The notes below the pieces were generated by a model. The model was not told the DNA's origin. It saw nothing but the letters and a program-made list of their open reading frames with translations, and searched no databases. From Saprospiraceae bacterium (GTDB taxonomy: Bacteria > Bacteroidota > Bacteroidia > Chitinophagales > Saprospiraceae), in the NCBI GenBank assembly GCA_020846655.1, contig JADLDL010000204.1, forward strand, positions 1 through 32,507: DNA of 32,507 nucleotides, given 5' to 3'. Position numbers and translations under genes: made by a program. Positions 15,764-23,195 of this stretch are shown piece after piece. The first letter of the stretch is position 1. Each line of letters begins with the position of its first letter.

Positions 15764-15900
15764 ATGTGGTGCCGTAGAAAAGGGCTACTTCGCACTTTTA
15801 ATGCCCGTGTCGTGGGTTCGAATCCCACTCCCGGTTTTCCGGGATAGCTCAATTGGTAGAGCAGGATATGTGCCTTTTTCGCTTTTTGCCCATGTTTTTT
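15764..15900 (+). ncRNA. YrlA-like Y RNA 1 with circularly permuted tRNA-like domain
   Basis: Lower stem: ATG and GGTG (15764-15766, 15768-15771) pair with TGCCCAT (15887-15893), with a bulged T. An internal loop follows (5' CCGUA, 3' GCUUUU). The inner stem is 15777-15785 with 15872-15880, nine pairs including one G-U. UACUUCGC follows. A six-pair anticodon-stem-like helix (15806-15811 with 15865-15870) leads into the tRNA-like domain. Its T arm is GTGGG, loop TTCGAAT, CCCAC (15812-15828). The acceptor stem TCCCGG/CCGGGA is closed by TTTT (15829-15844). TA corresponds to positions 8-9, and the D arm is GCTC/GAGC with a GG-containing loop (15847-15862). A T6 tract (15895-15900) ends the RNA. 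The arm order T, acceptor, D is that of bacterial Y RNAs, not of a tRNA. Confidence 0.88.
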
Positions 15901-15921
15901 ACTCCAAAACCAACAAACACC

Positions 15922-16001
15922 AAAAGAGCCGGAGCATGTCGTACGGCAGCGTTACTTCGATCCAACCCAAGACGCTGCCGGTTTGTTACTGCTCCCTTTT
16001 T
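15922..16001 (+). ncRNA. Third Y RNA-like hairpin RNA, lacking the tRNA-like domain
   Basis: GGAGCA (15931-15936) pairs with TGCTCC (15990-15995). After an internal loop (5' UGUCGUA, 3' GUUUGUUAC), CGGCAGCGT (15944-15952) pairs perfectly with ACGCTGCCG (15972-15980) around a 19 nt loop. A T5 tract (15997-16001) follows, and an A-rich 5' flank can extend the base. It shares with both flanking Y RNAs the exact layout CGUA, nine stem nucleotides, UACUUCG, and a GYUUKU-type 3' side of the internal loop, while the stem sequence itself is different. It could be only a terminator for Y RNA 1, but the shared motif at fixed spacing favours a minimal Y RNA that binds the Ro protein. Confidence 0.65.
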
Positions 16002-16011
16002 AACTTAAAAT

Positions 16012-16158
16012 AAAAAAGAAGGTGCCGTAGAGGAGAGATACTTCGCTATGGACGACGTGGTCGCGGGTTCGATTCCCGTCGCGCTGATCATTTTTCAGCG
16101 CGTAGCTCAGCTGGTTTAGAGCACGTAATGCTCTTTTCGCTTGTCGCCCTTCTTTTTT
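16012..16158 (+). ncRNA. YrlA-like Y RNA 2 with circularly permuted tRNA-like domain
   Basis: A6 plus GAA (16012-16020) and GGTG (16021-16024) pair with CGCC (16145-16148) and TTC plus T6 (16150-16158), with a bulged C. The internal loop is 5' CCGUA, 3' GCUUGU. GAGGAGAG (16030-16037) pairs with CTCTTTTC (16131-16138). UACUUCGC follows. The tRNA-like domain has a T arm (16063-16079; stem GCGGG/CCCGT, loop TTCGATT), a perfect 8 bp acceptor stem (16080-16087 with 16095-16102) closed by a 7 nt loop, TA at 16103-16104, and a D arm (16105-16122; GCTC/GAGC with a GG-containing loop). Compared with Y RNA 1 the stems differ in sequence but conserve pairing. The final U-tract overlaps the stop codon of the convergent LytTR gene. 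Confidence 0.88.
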
Positions 16159-16915
16159 ATTTCCCCATCCAGGCTTTAAAGGCCTCCACTTTTTCGCGGC
16201 TGATCAGCACCTCTTCGCTGCCCAGCGGGTCTTTCAGGCTTACTTTGAGCCGGCTGTTGGAATACGATACCACGTCTTTGATGACAGAAAGGGTAGCGAT
16301 ATACTGCCGGTTGAGTCGAAAAAACTGTTCGGGGTCGAGCATATCCTCCAGTTGTTCGAGGGTGTAATCGATCGGAAACTTCCGGCCATTGCGGTGGCGC
16401 AGCCAAACAATTTTGTTTTCCCCAAAGAAAAAATCGATCTCCTCCGCCGCTATGGCGCTGAGGTGATCGCCTATTTTGGCCATGAACCGGGTTTTGTACT
16501 GCCGGGGCTTCAGGGCAAGCATCATTTGCTGGATGGTACCGGCATCGATGGCTGCCGCGCCGCGCAAGTGCCGCAGTTTGGAAAAAGCCTGGGCGAGGTC
16601 CTCCTGGGCGATGGGTTTGAGCAGGTAATCCACGCTGTTCACCTTGAAGGCGCGCAAGGCATAGGCGTCGTAGGCGGTGGTAAAAATGATGGGGCAGGGC
16701 ACTTTCACCTGTTCGAAAATTTCAAAACTGAGCCCGTCTGCCAGTTGAATATCAAAAAAAGCCAGATCGGGCGCCGGGTTGTTGCGAAACCAATCGACGG
16801 CAGCTTTCACCGTATCCAGCGTTGCCAGCACCTCAATGCCGGGATCGAGGCGTTGTAGTTTGGAAATCAGGCCCCAAACCGCCAGGTCTTCGTCTTCAAT
16901 GATCAGTACGTTCAC
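16157..16915 (-). CDS. LytTR-family response regulator
   Basis: A 252-residue LytR/AlgR-type regulator. The receiver domain (1-120) has the acidic pocket EDED (7-10), phosphoacceptor Asp55 in FFDIQLADG, the Thr of IIFTTAYDAYA and the Lys of DYLLKPI. The LytTR DNA-binding domain (about 150-250) includes IDFFFGENKIVWLRHRNGRK, FFRLNRQYIATLSVI and a terminal LISREKVEAFKAWMG. It follows the histidine kinase gene by 44 bp in the same direction, so the pair forms a two-component system. Its stop codon overlaps the terminal U-tract of Y RNA 2 on the other strand. Confidence 0.94.
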   Translation of the reverse strand: MNVLIIEDEDLAVWGLISKLQRLDPGIEVLATLDTVKAAVDWFRNNPAPDLAFFDIQLADGLSFEIFEQVKVPCPIIFTTAYDAYALRAFKVNSVDYLLKPIAQEDLAQAFSKLRHLRGAAAIDAGTIQQMMLALKPRQYKTRFMAKIGDHLSAIAAEEIDFFFGENKIVWLRHRNGRKFPIDYTLEQLEDMLDPEQFFRLNRQYIATLSVIKDVVSYSNSRLKVSLKDPLGSEEVLISREKVEAFKAWMGK

Positions 16916-16959
16916 CGTTTCAATTTTCTGCTTGGTTCAATTTTGTAAAAGGCTGGGGT

Positions 16960-17991
16960 TCAAAGTATGGGTGTTTTTACCGTAAACAAGCCATCGGCAT
17001 CCGAAATCAGCACCTCTTTGCCCGCCAGTATCTGGTAGCGGGCCTGAATATTGGCCAGACCGATGCCGGTCGATTCGGGCAGGGCTGTTTTGGGTTGCAG
17101 GTTGTTCCGCACCACCAGGTAATCGTTTTCCTGGAATATGTCGATGTACAGGGGCCGGGCTTTCGATACCTCGTTGTGTTTCAACGCGTTCTCTACCAAC
17201 ATTTGCAGCGTCAGCGGCGCTATGGCGCCTTTCGCCGATTCGGGTATCCGAAGCTCCACCTGCAGGCTGGCGCCAAAACGGATATCCATCAGGAACAGGT
17301 AGGCGTGCAGGATGGACAATTCCTCGTCCAGGGGCACGATCTCTTTGTCGCGGCTTTCCAGGATGTAGCGGTACACGACAGAGAGTTGGCGGATAAATTG
17401 TTCGGCCTGATCGGCATCTTTGTGCACCAGCGAGGCCAATACGTTCAGGCTGTTGAACAAAAAATGCGGGTTGACCTGGTTTTTCAAGGTCTCGAACCGG
17501 GCCGAAATTTGTTCTTTTTTCAGGCGCTCTGCTTCGATCAGCGTCTCTTTCCAGCCCAACAGGAAGGCCCGTCCATGCATAAAAATGGAGATTAAAAAGG
17601 TGATGAACAAGGTGGGCATAAAATCCCGCCATTTCATATCCATCACCAGTGCGATCAAATTCCAGCCATACTGATCGGTAATCAGGAGCCAGTAGATCAG
17701 GATCCAGGCCACACAGGTAAACACGACCGTCAGCGCCACCGAAATCAACAAGCGCCGGACCGGGGCTTCCATCCAGGAAACCCAGCGATCGGGCAAATTA
17801 CTGATGTAGGCATTGCCCAGCCACAAGATGGCTGTACTCACGCCCGCCCGCCAGTAGTAGGCCCAAACCAAGGGCCAGCCGCCACGCTGGAAGACTTCTG
17901 CCGGGTTGGCGAATAAAAACATAATGCCAGCCCCGCTCAAAGCAGCAATGACAAAAAAGTCTTTCAGAAATTTCAGCAGCAGAGCCGGCAT
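16960..17991 (-). CDS. LytS-type sensor histidine kinase
   Basis: A 343-residue membrane kinase. Four hydrophobic helices (about 12-28, 45-62, 80-103, 124-139) are followed by a coiled linker and a His_kinase-type domain: LKNQVNPHFLFNSLNVL with phosphoacceptor His176, an N-box QMLVENALKHNE and a G-box GIGLANIQARY. It has no separate periplasmic sensor domain, so it probably senses a membrane-associated signal, as is common for Bacteroidota LytS/LytTR pairs. An in-frame TTG extends the frame to 18048, but the ATG at 17991 (MPALLLKFLK) is preferred. It would phosphorylate the LytTR regulator encoded directly downstream. Confidence 0.93.
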   Translation of the reverse strand: MPALLLKFLKDFFVIAALSGAGIMFLFANPAEVFQRGGWPLVWAYYWRAGVSTAILWLGNAYISNLPDRWVSWMEAPVRRLLISVALTVVFTCVAWILIYWLLITDQYGWNLIALVMDMKWRDFMPTLFITFLISIFMHGRAFLLGWKETLIEAERLKKEQISARFETLKNQVNPHFLFNSLNVLASLVHKDADQAEQFIRQLSVVYRYILESRDKEIVPLDEELSILHAYLFLMDIRFGASLQVELRIPESAKGAIAPLTLQMLVENALKHNEVSKARPLYIDIFQENDYLVVRNNLQPKTALPESTGIGLANIQARYQILAGKEVLISDADGLFTVKTPIL

Positions 17992-18052
17992 AGCAATGGG
18001 ATGGTTCAGAGAACTGGCGGTTGTAGCAGTAGTTGCAAAGAAAAACAAATCC

Positions 18053-18712
18053 TTATTTGCCGCCGAGGGTACTTTTCACCTGCTCCAGCATTTTGGCGTT
18101 CTCTTCTTTGCCCCAGCGCGGCAAAAGCCCCCGCTCCGTTTCTTTTTCGAACAAGGCCGCCGCTTTTTCAAAATGCGGCTTCGCATTGCCGGCGCCCCCG
18201 CCATAAAATTCAGGCATATTGAGCACATAGGTGCCCTGCAAGTAGGGGGCGCGCGGGTTGTCGGGGTTGAGTGCGGCAGCTTTGCCCAATTCGGCATACA
18301 CCTGCGGGGTAATTTCTGCCCCCCGGCCCATTGGGTTCTCCACCAACCGACCGATCAGGATATAGGCCTGCATCACGGCCAGTTCAGATTCCTGCGGCAC
18401 CAGGGCTTTGGCTTTGTCGAGGCTGGCCTGCGCCTGGTCTACTGCCAGCACAGCTTTCGAGGCATCCGTGGGGTACAGGATAAACGCCGAAATCAGGTTG
18501 CCAAAGGAAGCATAGTACAGCGGAAGCCATTCTTTGGGCTCGGCGCCGGCGATGCGCGAAAAGGTATTGGCCACGGCCTGGAAATCGGCGGCATTTTTGG
18601 CGCTGTCCAACTGCACCAAACCCTTCGTCATGGCATTGGTGTACTGCGCACTTTGAGCGCTGAGGACAAGACTGCCCAGGGCAAAAGCAAAAAACAAGGT
18701 GATTTTTTTCAT
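18053..18712 (-). CDS. Exported TPR-like repeat protein of unknown function
   Basis: A 219-residue protein with a signal peptide (MKKITLFFAFALGSLVLSAQ). The mature part is helical with TPR-like spacing: DFQAVANTFSRIAGAEPKEW, KAVLAVDQAQASLDKAKALV, YAELGKAAALNPDNPRAPYL and NAKPHFEKAAALFEKETERG. It probably mediates protein contacts in the periplasm. No enzyme motif is visible. The frame is open upstream to 18988, but only the ATG at 18712 gives a signal peptide. It lies 61 bp before the histidine kinase gene in the same direction, so it may be co-transcribed with the two-component system. A similar arrangement is not known to me. Confidence 0.8.
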   Translation of the reverse strand: MKKITLFFAFALGSLVLSAQSAQYTNAMTKGLVQLDSAKNAADFQAVANTFSRIAGAEPKEWLPLYYASFGNLISAFILYPTDASKAVLAVDQAQASLDKAKALVPQESELAVMQAYILIGRLVENPMGRGAEITPQVYAELGKAAALNPDNPRAPYLQGTYVLNMPEFYGGGAGNAKPHFEKAAALFEKETERGLLPRWGKEENAKMLEQVKSTLGGK

Positions 18713-18836
18713 AGCGTAATCTGGTAGACTGTTGTACAGATAAAAATGATGGAACAAAAATGCCGGCAGGGCAGGTCCTGCGCAAATTCGGTTTACTGAA
18801 GTATCATTTGGCGGGAGTGAAGTGCAGGCGCCCGGC

Positions 18837-21005
18837 CTAAATATCCTCCTTGCGGGTTTCCTGTACCCGGTAGCGTTGACCAAAATTGATAAACAAGCCC
18901 ACAAACAGGAAGTGGCGGGCGGGCGGCGTAATGGCCCGCGCTGGATATTGCCCGTTGGCATCTGGCTCGGCGCCAAACTGGTAGCCATACGTTTGGTTCA
19001 GGCCCAGGATATTGGTGGCCGACACGTACAGGATGGTAAAATTGCCCCACAAATTGGTCAGGTAACTCGCGTTCACACTCACATCGTGGTAAGCCGGCGT
19101 GCGCCCCTGGTTGAAGCCGGGTTGATTGGGGTCGTGGTACGGCCTGGGCGATTGAAAAGCATAAGTGGCGCCAAAAGCCGTGTTGAATCTTGGCAACCAA
19201 TGTTTGTACACCAGGGAGGCATTGTGCGCGGCTGCAAACACAGGCACAGCCAGGCCAGGAAAGTCGCGGTAGTCGCGTTTGGTATCCAAAAACGAGTAGG
19301 AAACCCAGTAATCGCCGTTTTTGATGGTTTTTTGGTCCCGAAAAAATACATCCAGCCCGCGCGCATACCCATGCCCGGTGCTTTGGCTGCTGCTGGCATC
19401 CGAAGCGGTTTTGGCCAGGTGGTCATAGGTTTTGTAGTAGCCCTCCACCCGGAACGTAAAGCCGTCGCGGATGCGCTGGTAGTTGAGCATGTAGTGCGTG
19501 GCGCGTTCGAAACGGAGCGTGGCCGGGTAGCGGAAAAATTCATATTCCGGGGTTTGGTAAAACTGCCCGGCAGCGAAGGCTATTTGCTCGTCTTTGCCCA
19601 GCACATAGGCCGCGGAGACGCGCGGCGCCAGGTTGGCACGGCCCAGCAGGGCGGAATACTCACCCCGAAGGCCCGCCCGCAGCACGAATTTTTTTGAAAA
19701 ATAAACATCCGTTTCGGCGAAGCCGGCGGTGTACCGTTCGTCGCGCAGGGTGTGGTACTCCAGGCTGTCGTCGGGCTGGTACACTTCATCGAAGCGGCCC
19801 TGGAGGTACTCGGCGCCAAATTTGAGTTTCAGGTGCTCGCCAAAGGGGCGCGCCAGGGTAAAACGCAACTGGCCCGACTGCTGGGTTTTGTCGTGGTCAA
19901 ACCCCGATGTGATCTGGTCGCGGTTGAAGGTGTAGGCCCCGCCGGCAAACAAGGCCCAGGTGTCTCCCAAAATCCCGCGATACGAAGCGTTGGAGTACAC
20001 ATTGTCGGCCTGCAAGCGCAAGGGCAAAGTTTCCTGCGGCTGAAACGGATCGGGATACTGCATGTCCATCCAGGACCGGTTCAGGGAGGTGTATAGTTTA
20101 AACATCCCGTCGGCGCCGGCTTTTTGCCTGAAATTCAGTTCGCCGCCGCCCGATTGCGGCGCCTGGTTCCAGCGAATTTGCTGCGGCACCAGCGCGAAAT
20201 ACGGCGCCAGATTGGCATAAGTGCCGGATATGGCCAGGGATCGGTTTTCCCAGCGCTGGGTGTGGGCCAGCCCCAGACCGACCGACATGAGCGACACACT
20301 GGTCGTGCTCTGCGGTGCCAGGTCTTCGGTAGTCAGGATGAGGGCCGAAGACAGGGCTTGCCCGAATTCGGCGGAATACCCGCCGGTCGAAAACTGAGTG
20401 CCTTTGAACAGAAACGGCGAAAACCGGTTGCGCGCCGGCACATTGGGCACGGAGCTGTTGTAGGGGTTTTGGACGTATAAACCGTCGATGAACGTGCGGG
20501 TTTCGTAGGCTGCGCCGCCCCGCACCAGGATTTGCCCCGACTCGCCGTTGCGCGTCGTACCTGGCAAGGTGGCGATGGCGCCGGCAATATCGGCCGTAGC
20601 ACTGGCCGTGAGCGCGATATCGACGGGACTGAGCACCACCGCCCGGCGCCGGTCGCTGGCGGCCTCGAAAGAGCCGGCAGAAATCACCACCTCTTGCAAA
20701 GCCGATGTGTTTTCTTTTAGTTTGGGGGATAGTTGCAGGACACCTTTTTGCAAATCCAGTTCTTGCCGGAACGTGTCGCAGCCCAGGTAAGTGACCAATA
20801 GCGAATGTGCGCCGGTAGCCGTGCTTTCGAAAGAAAAATGTCCATTCGGATCGGTGGTTGCGCCGTCGTAGGTGCCCCAGAGCCAGACGTTGGCGCCCAC
20901 GAGGGTGTCGCCCCGGGTGTTCAGCACCGTTCCGTGGAGCAGGGTTTGGGCGGAGAGGGAAACCTCAGATAGCAAAAAAGCAGGGAGTAAAAGCCAAAGA
21001 CGCAT
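18837..21005 (-). CDS. TonB-dependent outer-membrane receptor with carboxypeptidase-regulatory-like domain
   Basis: A 722-residue outer-membrane transporter. Signal peptide (1-19, ending LSAQ); a CarboxypepD_reg-like beta-sandwich (about 22-105: GTVLNTRGDTLVGANVWLWG, TDPNGHFSFESTATGAHSLL); a plug domain (about 108-235: ALQEVVISAG, IAGAIATLPGTTRNGESGQI, LVRGGAAYETRTFIDGLYV); then a beta-barrel to the C-terminus, which ends in hydrophobic FLFVGLFINFGQRYR. No SusD partner is adjacent, so it is not an obvious polysaccharide locus. The substrate is not evident. The start at 21005 is chosen for the signal peptide. Confidence 0.93.
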   Translation of the reverse strand: MRLWLLLPAFLLSEVSLSAQTLLHGTVLNTRGDTLVGANVWLWGTYDGATTDPNGHFSFESTATGAHSLLVTYLGCDTFRQELDLQKGVLQLSPKLKENTSALQEVVISAGSFEAASDRRRAVVLSPVDIALTASATADIAGAIATLPGTTRNGESGQILVRGGAAYETRTFIDGLYVQNPYNSSVPNVPARNRFSPFLFKGTQFSTGGYSAEFGQALSSALILTTEDLAPQSTTSVSLMSVGLGLAHTQRWENRSLAISGTYANLAPYFALVPQQIRWNQAPQSGGGELNFRQKAGADGMFKLYTSLNRSWMDMQYPDPFQPQETLPLRLQADNVYSNASYRGILGDTWALFAGGAYTFNRDQITSGFDHDKTQQSGQLRFTLARPFGEHLKLKFGAEYLQGRFDEVYQPDDSLEYHTLRDERYTAGFAETDVYFSKKFVLRAGLRGEYSALLGRANLAPRVSAAYVLGKDEQIAFAAGQFYQTPEYEFFRYPATLRFERATHYMLNYQRIRDGFTFRVEGYYKTYDHLAKTASDASSSQSTGHGYARGLDVFFRDQKTIKNGDYWVSYSFLDTKRDYRDFPGLAVPVFAAAHNASLVYKHWLPRFNTAFGATYAFQSPRPYHDPNQPGFNQGRTPAYHDVSVNASYLTNLWGNFTILYVSATNILGLNQTYGYQFGAEPDANGQYPARAITPPARHFLFVGLFINFGQRYRVQETRKEDI

Positions 21006-21032
21006 AGGGCAGTACCGTTTATTTTGATAACA

Positions 21033-21062
21033 CAAAGGTACTGTCGACTGGTTCCTTCAAAA
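21033..21062 (-). promoter_or_regulatory. Promoter of the TonB-dependent receptor gene
   Basis: On the minus strand a -33-like TTTTG (21062-21058) and a perfect -7 TACCTTTG (21040-21033) are 17 bp apart. The predicted leader is about 20 nt before the start at 21005. The promoter lies 50 bp beyond the stop codon of the upstream CotH gene. Confidence 0.6.
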
Positions 21063-21111
21063 CTTTTCCTGCCTGAAGTGTCGAATCTCCGGCGTGAAGT
21101 GTCGCTCGATC

Positions 21112-22974
21112 TTAGTTGCCAGATACAACTACCTTCCGGGCGCCGCGAAGTGGGCCGGCTTCCACCACCACAGTATACAAGCCGGCGGGGAGCCCGGACA
21201 GGTCAAGCCGGTTTGTTTGCTGCTGCCGCAGGGTTTGTCCAAGCGCATTGAGCAGCCGGACCGTGACGGGCGTTTGGCCAGCAGGCGCAGCTATCCTGAC
21301 GTACAACACTCCGGAAGCCGGATTGGGAAACAATTCCAGTTCCAATTGGCCGGCAGGCTCGGGCCTGATTTGCGTCAGCGGCCCATTGTTTTGGCCAAAG
21401 GTAGCCGCCTGCTGTACCAGCGGGCCACTGCCGTTGGGCACCCGCGCGGCGGCCAGGTTGGTCGTTTGCGGGCCATAGCGGACGGAATCGATCAGCATCC
21501 GGTCCTCAAACACCAACGCGAGATACCCGCCTTCCTTGCTGATTTTAAAATTGGCATGCAACCCGGGTTCGTCGATGTCCTGGTCGGCCCAAACGATCAA
21601 ATAGCCGCTGGGCGGTATGCGGGTTCCTTTCGGGAAGGGCCATTTTTTTTCAAAATCCTCGTCGTCGCTGAGGTAAACGCCGTCCAGCAGCACCGTATCG
21701 GCGCTGTGGTTGTACAGCTCGATCCAGTCCGGGTAGCCGCCGGCGGGGTCAGGGTTGCCGCCAATGGAATCGGCCGACGCCACGAATTCGTTGAGTACGA
21801 TACCGCCGGGTGGAACTGGGCTGGCCAGATCGGAGCAGGCAACGGCGAGTGTATTCAGGTCGTTTTCAAACTGTTGCCGGCGGTTGAGCATCAGGTTTTT
21901 CAGGAAATCCTGTTGTTGGTCGAAGGCGGCGATGGTGTACGGAAAGCGCGGATCGACGGCCACGGCATCGCGGATCAGTTGGGCATTTTGCGCAATTACC
22001 GGGTTGACATGGGTTTCGTTGAGCAAATAATCGAGCAGGGTGCAGGCCAGTTGGAGGTAGCGCTCGCGGTACACCGGTGTATCCATCATTTTGTCAAACA
22101 CCTGGTTCGCGGAGTTTAAGAACACCAGCGGGTAATTGACACCGGCATGCAGGGCATAGTTGAAATCCCAGGGTATCCAGTAGAGCAGCCCTGATTTGGG
22201 TTGATGGTAGAGATAGTAGTTGCAGTCGACGTCGATGGCGTTGTCGGTGGCATTTATGAAATTGGACACCAGAAAGTAGCGCAGAAACGCGTCGGTATCC
22301 AAGACCTTTTCGATCGCCGTCTGAAAGGCAGGCCCGGAGAGGCTGGTAGCGATGCTGATCATTTCGGTGTAATGCGCCAGGTTTTGTTCGCCGGCTTCCA
22401 CTTCGATACTACAAATCTTGTTTTTGTAGAGCGTGCCCTCATCACTGGCAAAGTGCTCGCGCAGGAAATTTTTGTCCACTTGCTCTACCAAAATATACAC
22501 GCCATGGTATACATCGTTGACATACACCCGGGCAAACGCGGTGCGGGGGGCGTGTACGCCGGCTTGCCGGAACAGGTAATACGCAATGGCATCGCGTTGT
22601 ACAGAGGGATCGATGTCCGCGTTTTGAAGGTTGAGTTTTTTGATTCCGTCGTAGGCTTGGCCGGGCATAAAAGCGTTGAAATCAATTTTCAGCGGTCGTT
22701 TCAGGTTGTAGGCCGAGGAGCCGCCTTTGATCCGCACACCCACAGAATCCAGCACTTGGCCATCGATGCGGACAGCGGTGCCGAGGTAAGGCGAATGTTC
22801 CGGTTGGCTGTCGTTGAACGCATTTTCCAGCATAGTGAAAAAACTGGGGTCAGCAGATTCGAACCGGATTTCGTGCAGGTAATTGCTGTCAAAAAGACGG
22901 TCACCGTCGGTTTGTGCCGATGCAAAGGGGTTCAGTGCAAGCAGCAACAGGCAAAGCGGGATCAGTGTTTTCAT
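21112..22974 (-). CDS. Secreted CotH-family protein with lamin-tail domain and T9SS sorting signal
   Basis: A 620-residue exported protein. Signal peptide (1-20, ending FASAQ); a CotH kinase-like domain (about 30-370) including VRIKGGSSAYNLKRPLKIDF, YGIKKLNL-type and IPWDFNYALH segments; a lamin-tail (LTD) domain (about 388-515: GIVLNEFVASAD, YPDWIELYNHSADTVLLDGV); and a C-terminal type A T9SS sorting domain (about 545-620: LELFPNPASGVLYVRI, LPAGLYTVVV). CotH proteins are atypical kinases or cell-surface proteins. LTD domains in bacteria occur in secreted, surface-associated enzymes. The type IX signal places it on the cell surface or in the medium. Substrate unknown. Confidence 0.92.
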   Translation of the reverse strand: MKTLIPLCLLLLALNPFASAQTDGDRLFDSNYLHEIRFESADPSFFTMLENAFNDSQPEHSPYLGTAVRIDGQVLDSVGVRIKGGSSAYNLKRPLKIDFNAFMPGQAYDGIKKLNLQNADIDPSVQRDAIAYYLFRQAGVHAPRTAFARVYVNDVYHGVYILVEQVDKNFLREHFASDEGTLYKNKICSIEVEAGEQNLAHYTEMISIATSLSGPAFQTAIEKVLDTDAFLRYFLVSNFINATDNAIDVDCNYYLYHQPKSGLLYWIPWDFNYALHAGVNYPLVFLNSANQVFDKMMDTPVYRERYLQLACTLLDYLLNETHVNPVIAQNAQLIRDAVAVDPRFPYTIAAFDQQQDFLKNLMLNRRQQFENDLNTLAVACSDLASPVPPGGIVLNEFVASADSIGGNPDPAGGYPDWIELYNHSADTVLLDGVYLSDDEDFEKKWPFPKGTRIPPSGYLIVWADQDIDEPGLHANFKISKEGGYLALVFEDRMLIDSVRYGPQTTNLAAARVPNGSGPLVQQAATFGQNNGPLTQIRPEPAGQLELELFPNPASGVLYVRIAAPAGQTPVTVRLLNALGQTLRQQQTNRLDLSGLPAGLYTVVVEAGPLRGARKVVVSGN

Positions 22975-23089
22975 TAGAAAAAAGATTAAGATTTTAAACC
23001 GGTTATAGTTCCGGCCAACGCCGGGCCTTACCTTCCGGCAGCAAACTTTTCGCCAAAAAACTTCCGGGAGGCAGTTTGCCTTTTAAAAA

Positions 23090-23122
23090 TTTGATTTTCC
23101 CGTCTTTTAAAAGCAAACTTTG
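23090..23122 (+). promoter_or_regulatory. Probable promoter of the LOG-family gene
   Basis: TTTG (23090-23093), a 21 bp spacer and AAACTTTG (23115-23122) match the Bacteroidota pattern except for the first -7 base. Transcription from here would pass through the hairpin at 23142-23173 before reaching the gene. Confidence 0.45.
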
Positions 23123-23141
23123 CGGTCCGACTGTTTTACCT

Positions 23142-23173
23142 AAAGCCTGCCGCACCCCCGGCAGGCTTTTTTT
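23142..23173 (+). terminator. Leader terminator/attenuator hairpin upstream of the LOG gene
   Basis: AAAGCCTGCC (23142-23151) pairs perfectly with GGCAGGCTTT (23160-23169) around GCACCCCC, and the T run continues to 23173. It lies 22 bp before the LOG start codon, between divergent genes, so there is no upstream + strand gene for it to terminate. It is best read as an attenuator or the end of a very short leader RNA. Confidence 0.7.
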
Positions 23174-23195
23174 ACCTAACCTTAATCAGTTTTTT

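Noticed and set aside
15812-15862. An ordinary tRNA gene
   Set aside because: T-arm and D-arm sequences are present but in reversed order, the acceptor strands are joined by TTTT, and there is no anticodon loop or CCA end. The position beside Ro60 and the second copy fit a Y RNA better. A processed permuted tRNA gene is a weaker alternative.
16063-16122. A second ordinary tRNA gene
   Set aside because: Same permuted order with an 8 bp acceptor stem closed by a 7 nt loop; no anticodon arm.
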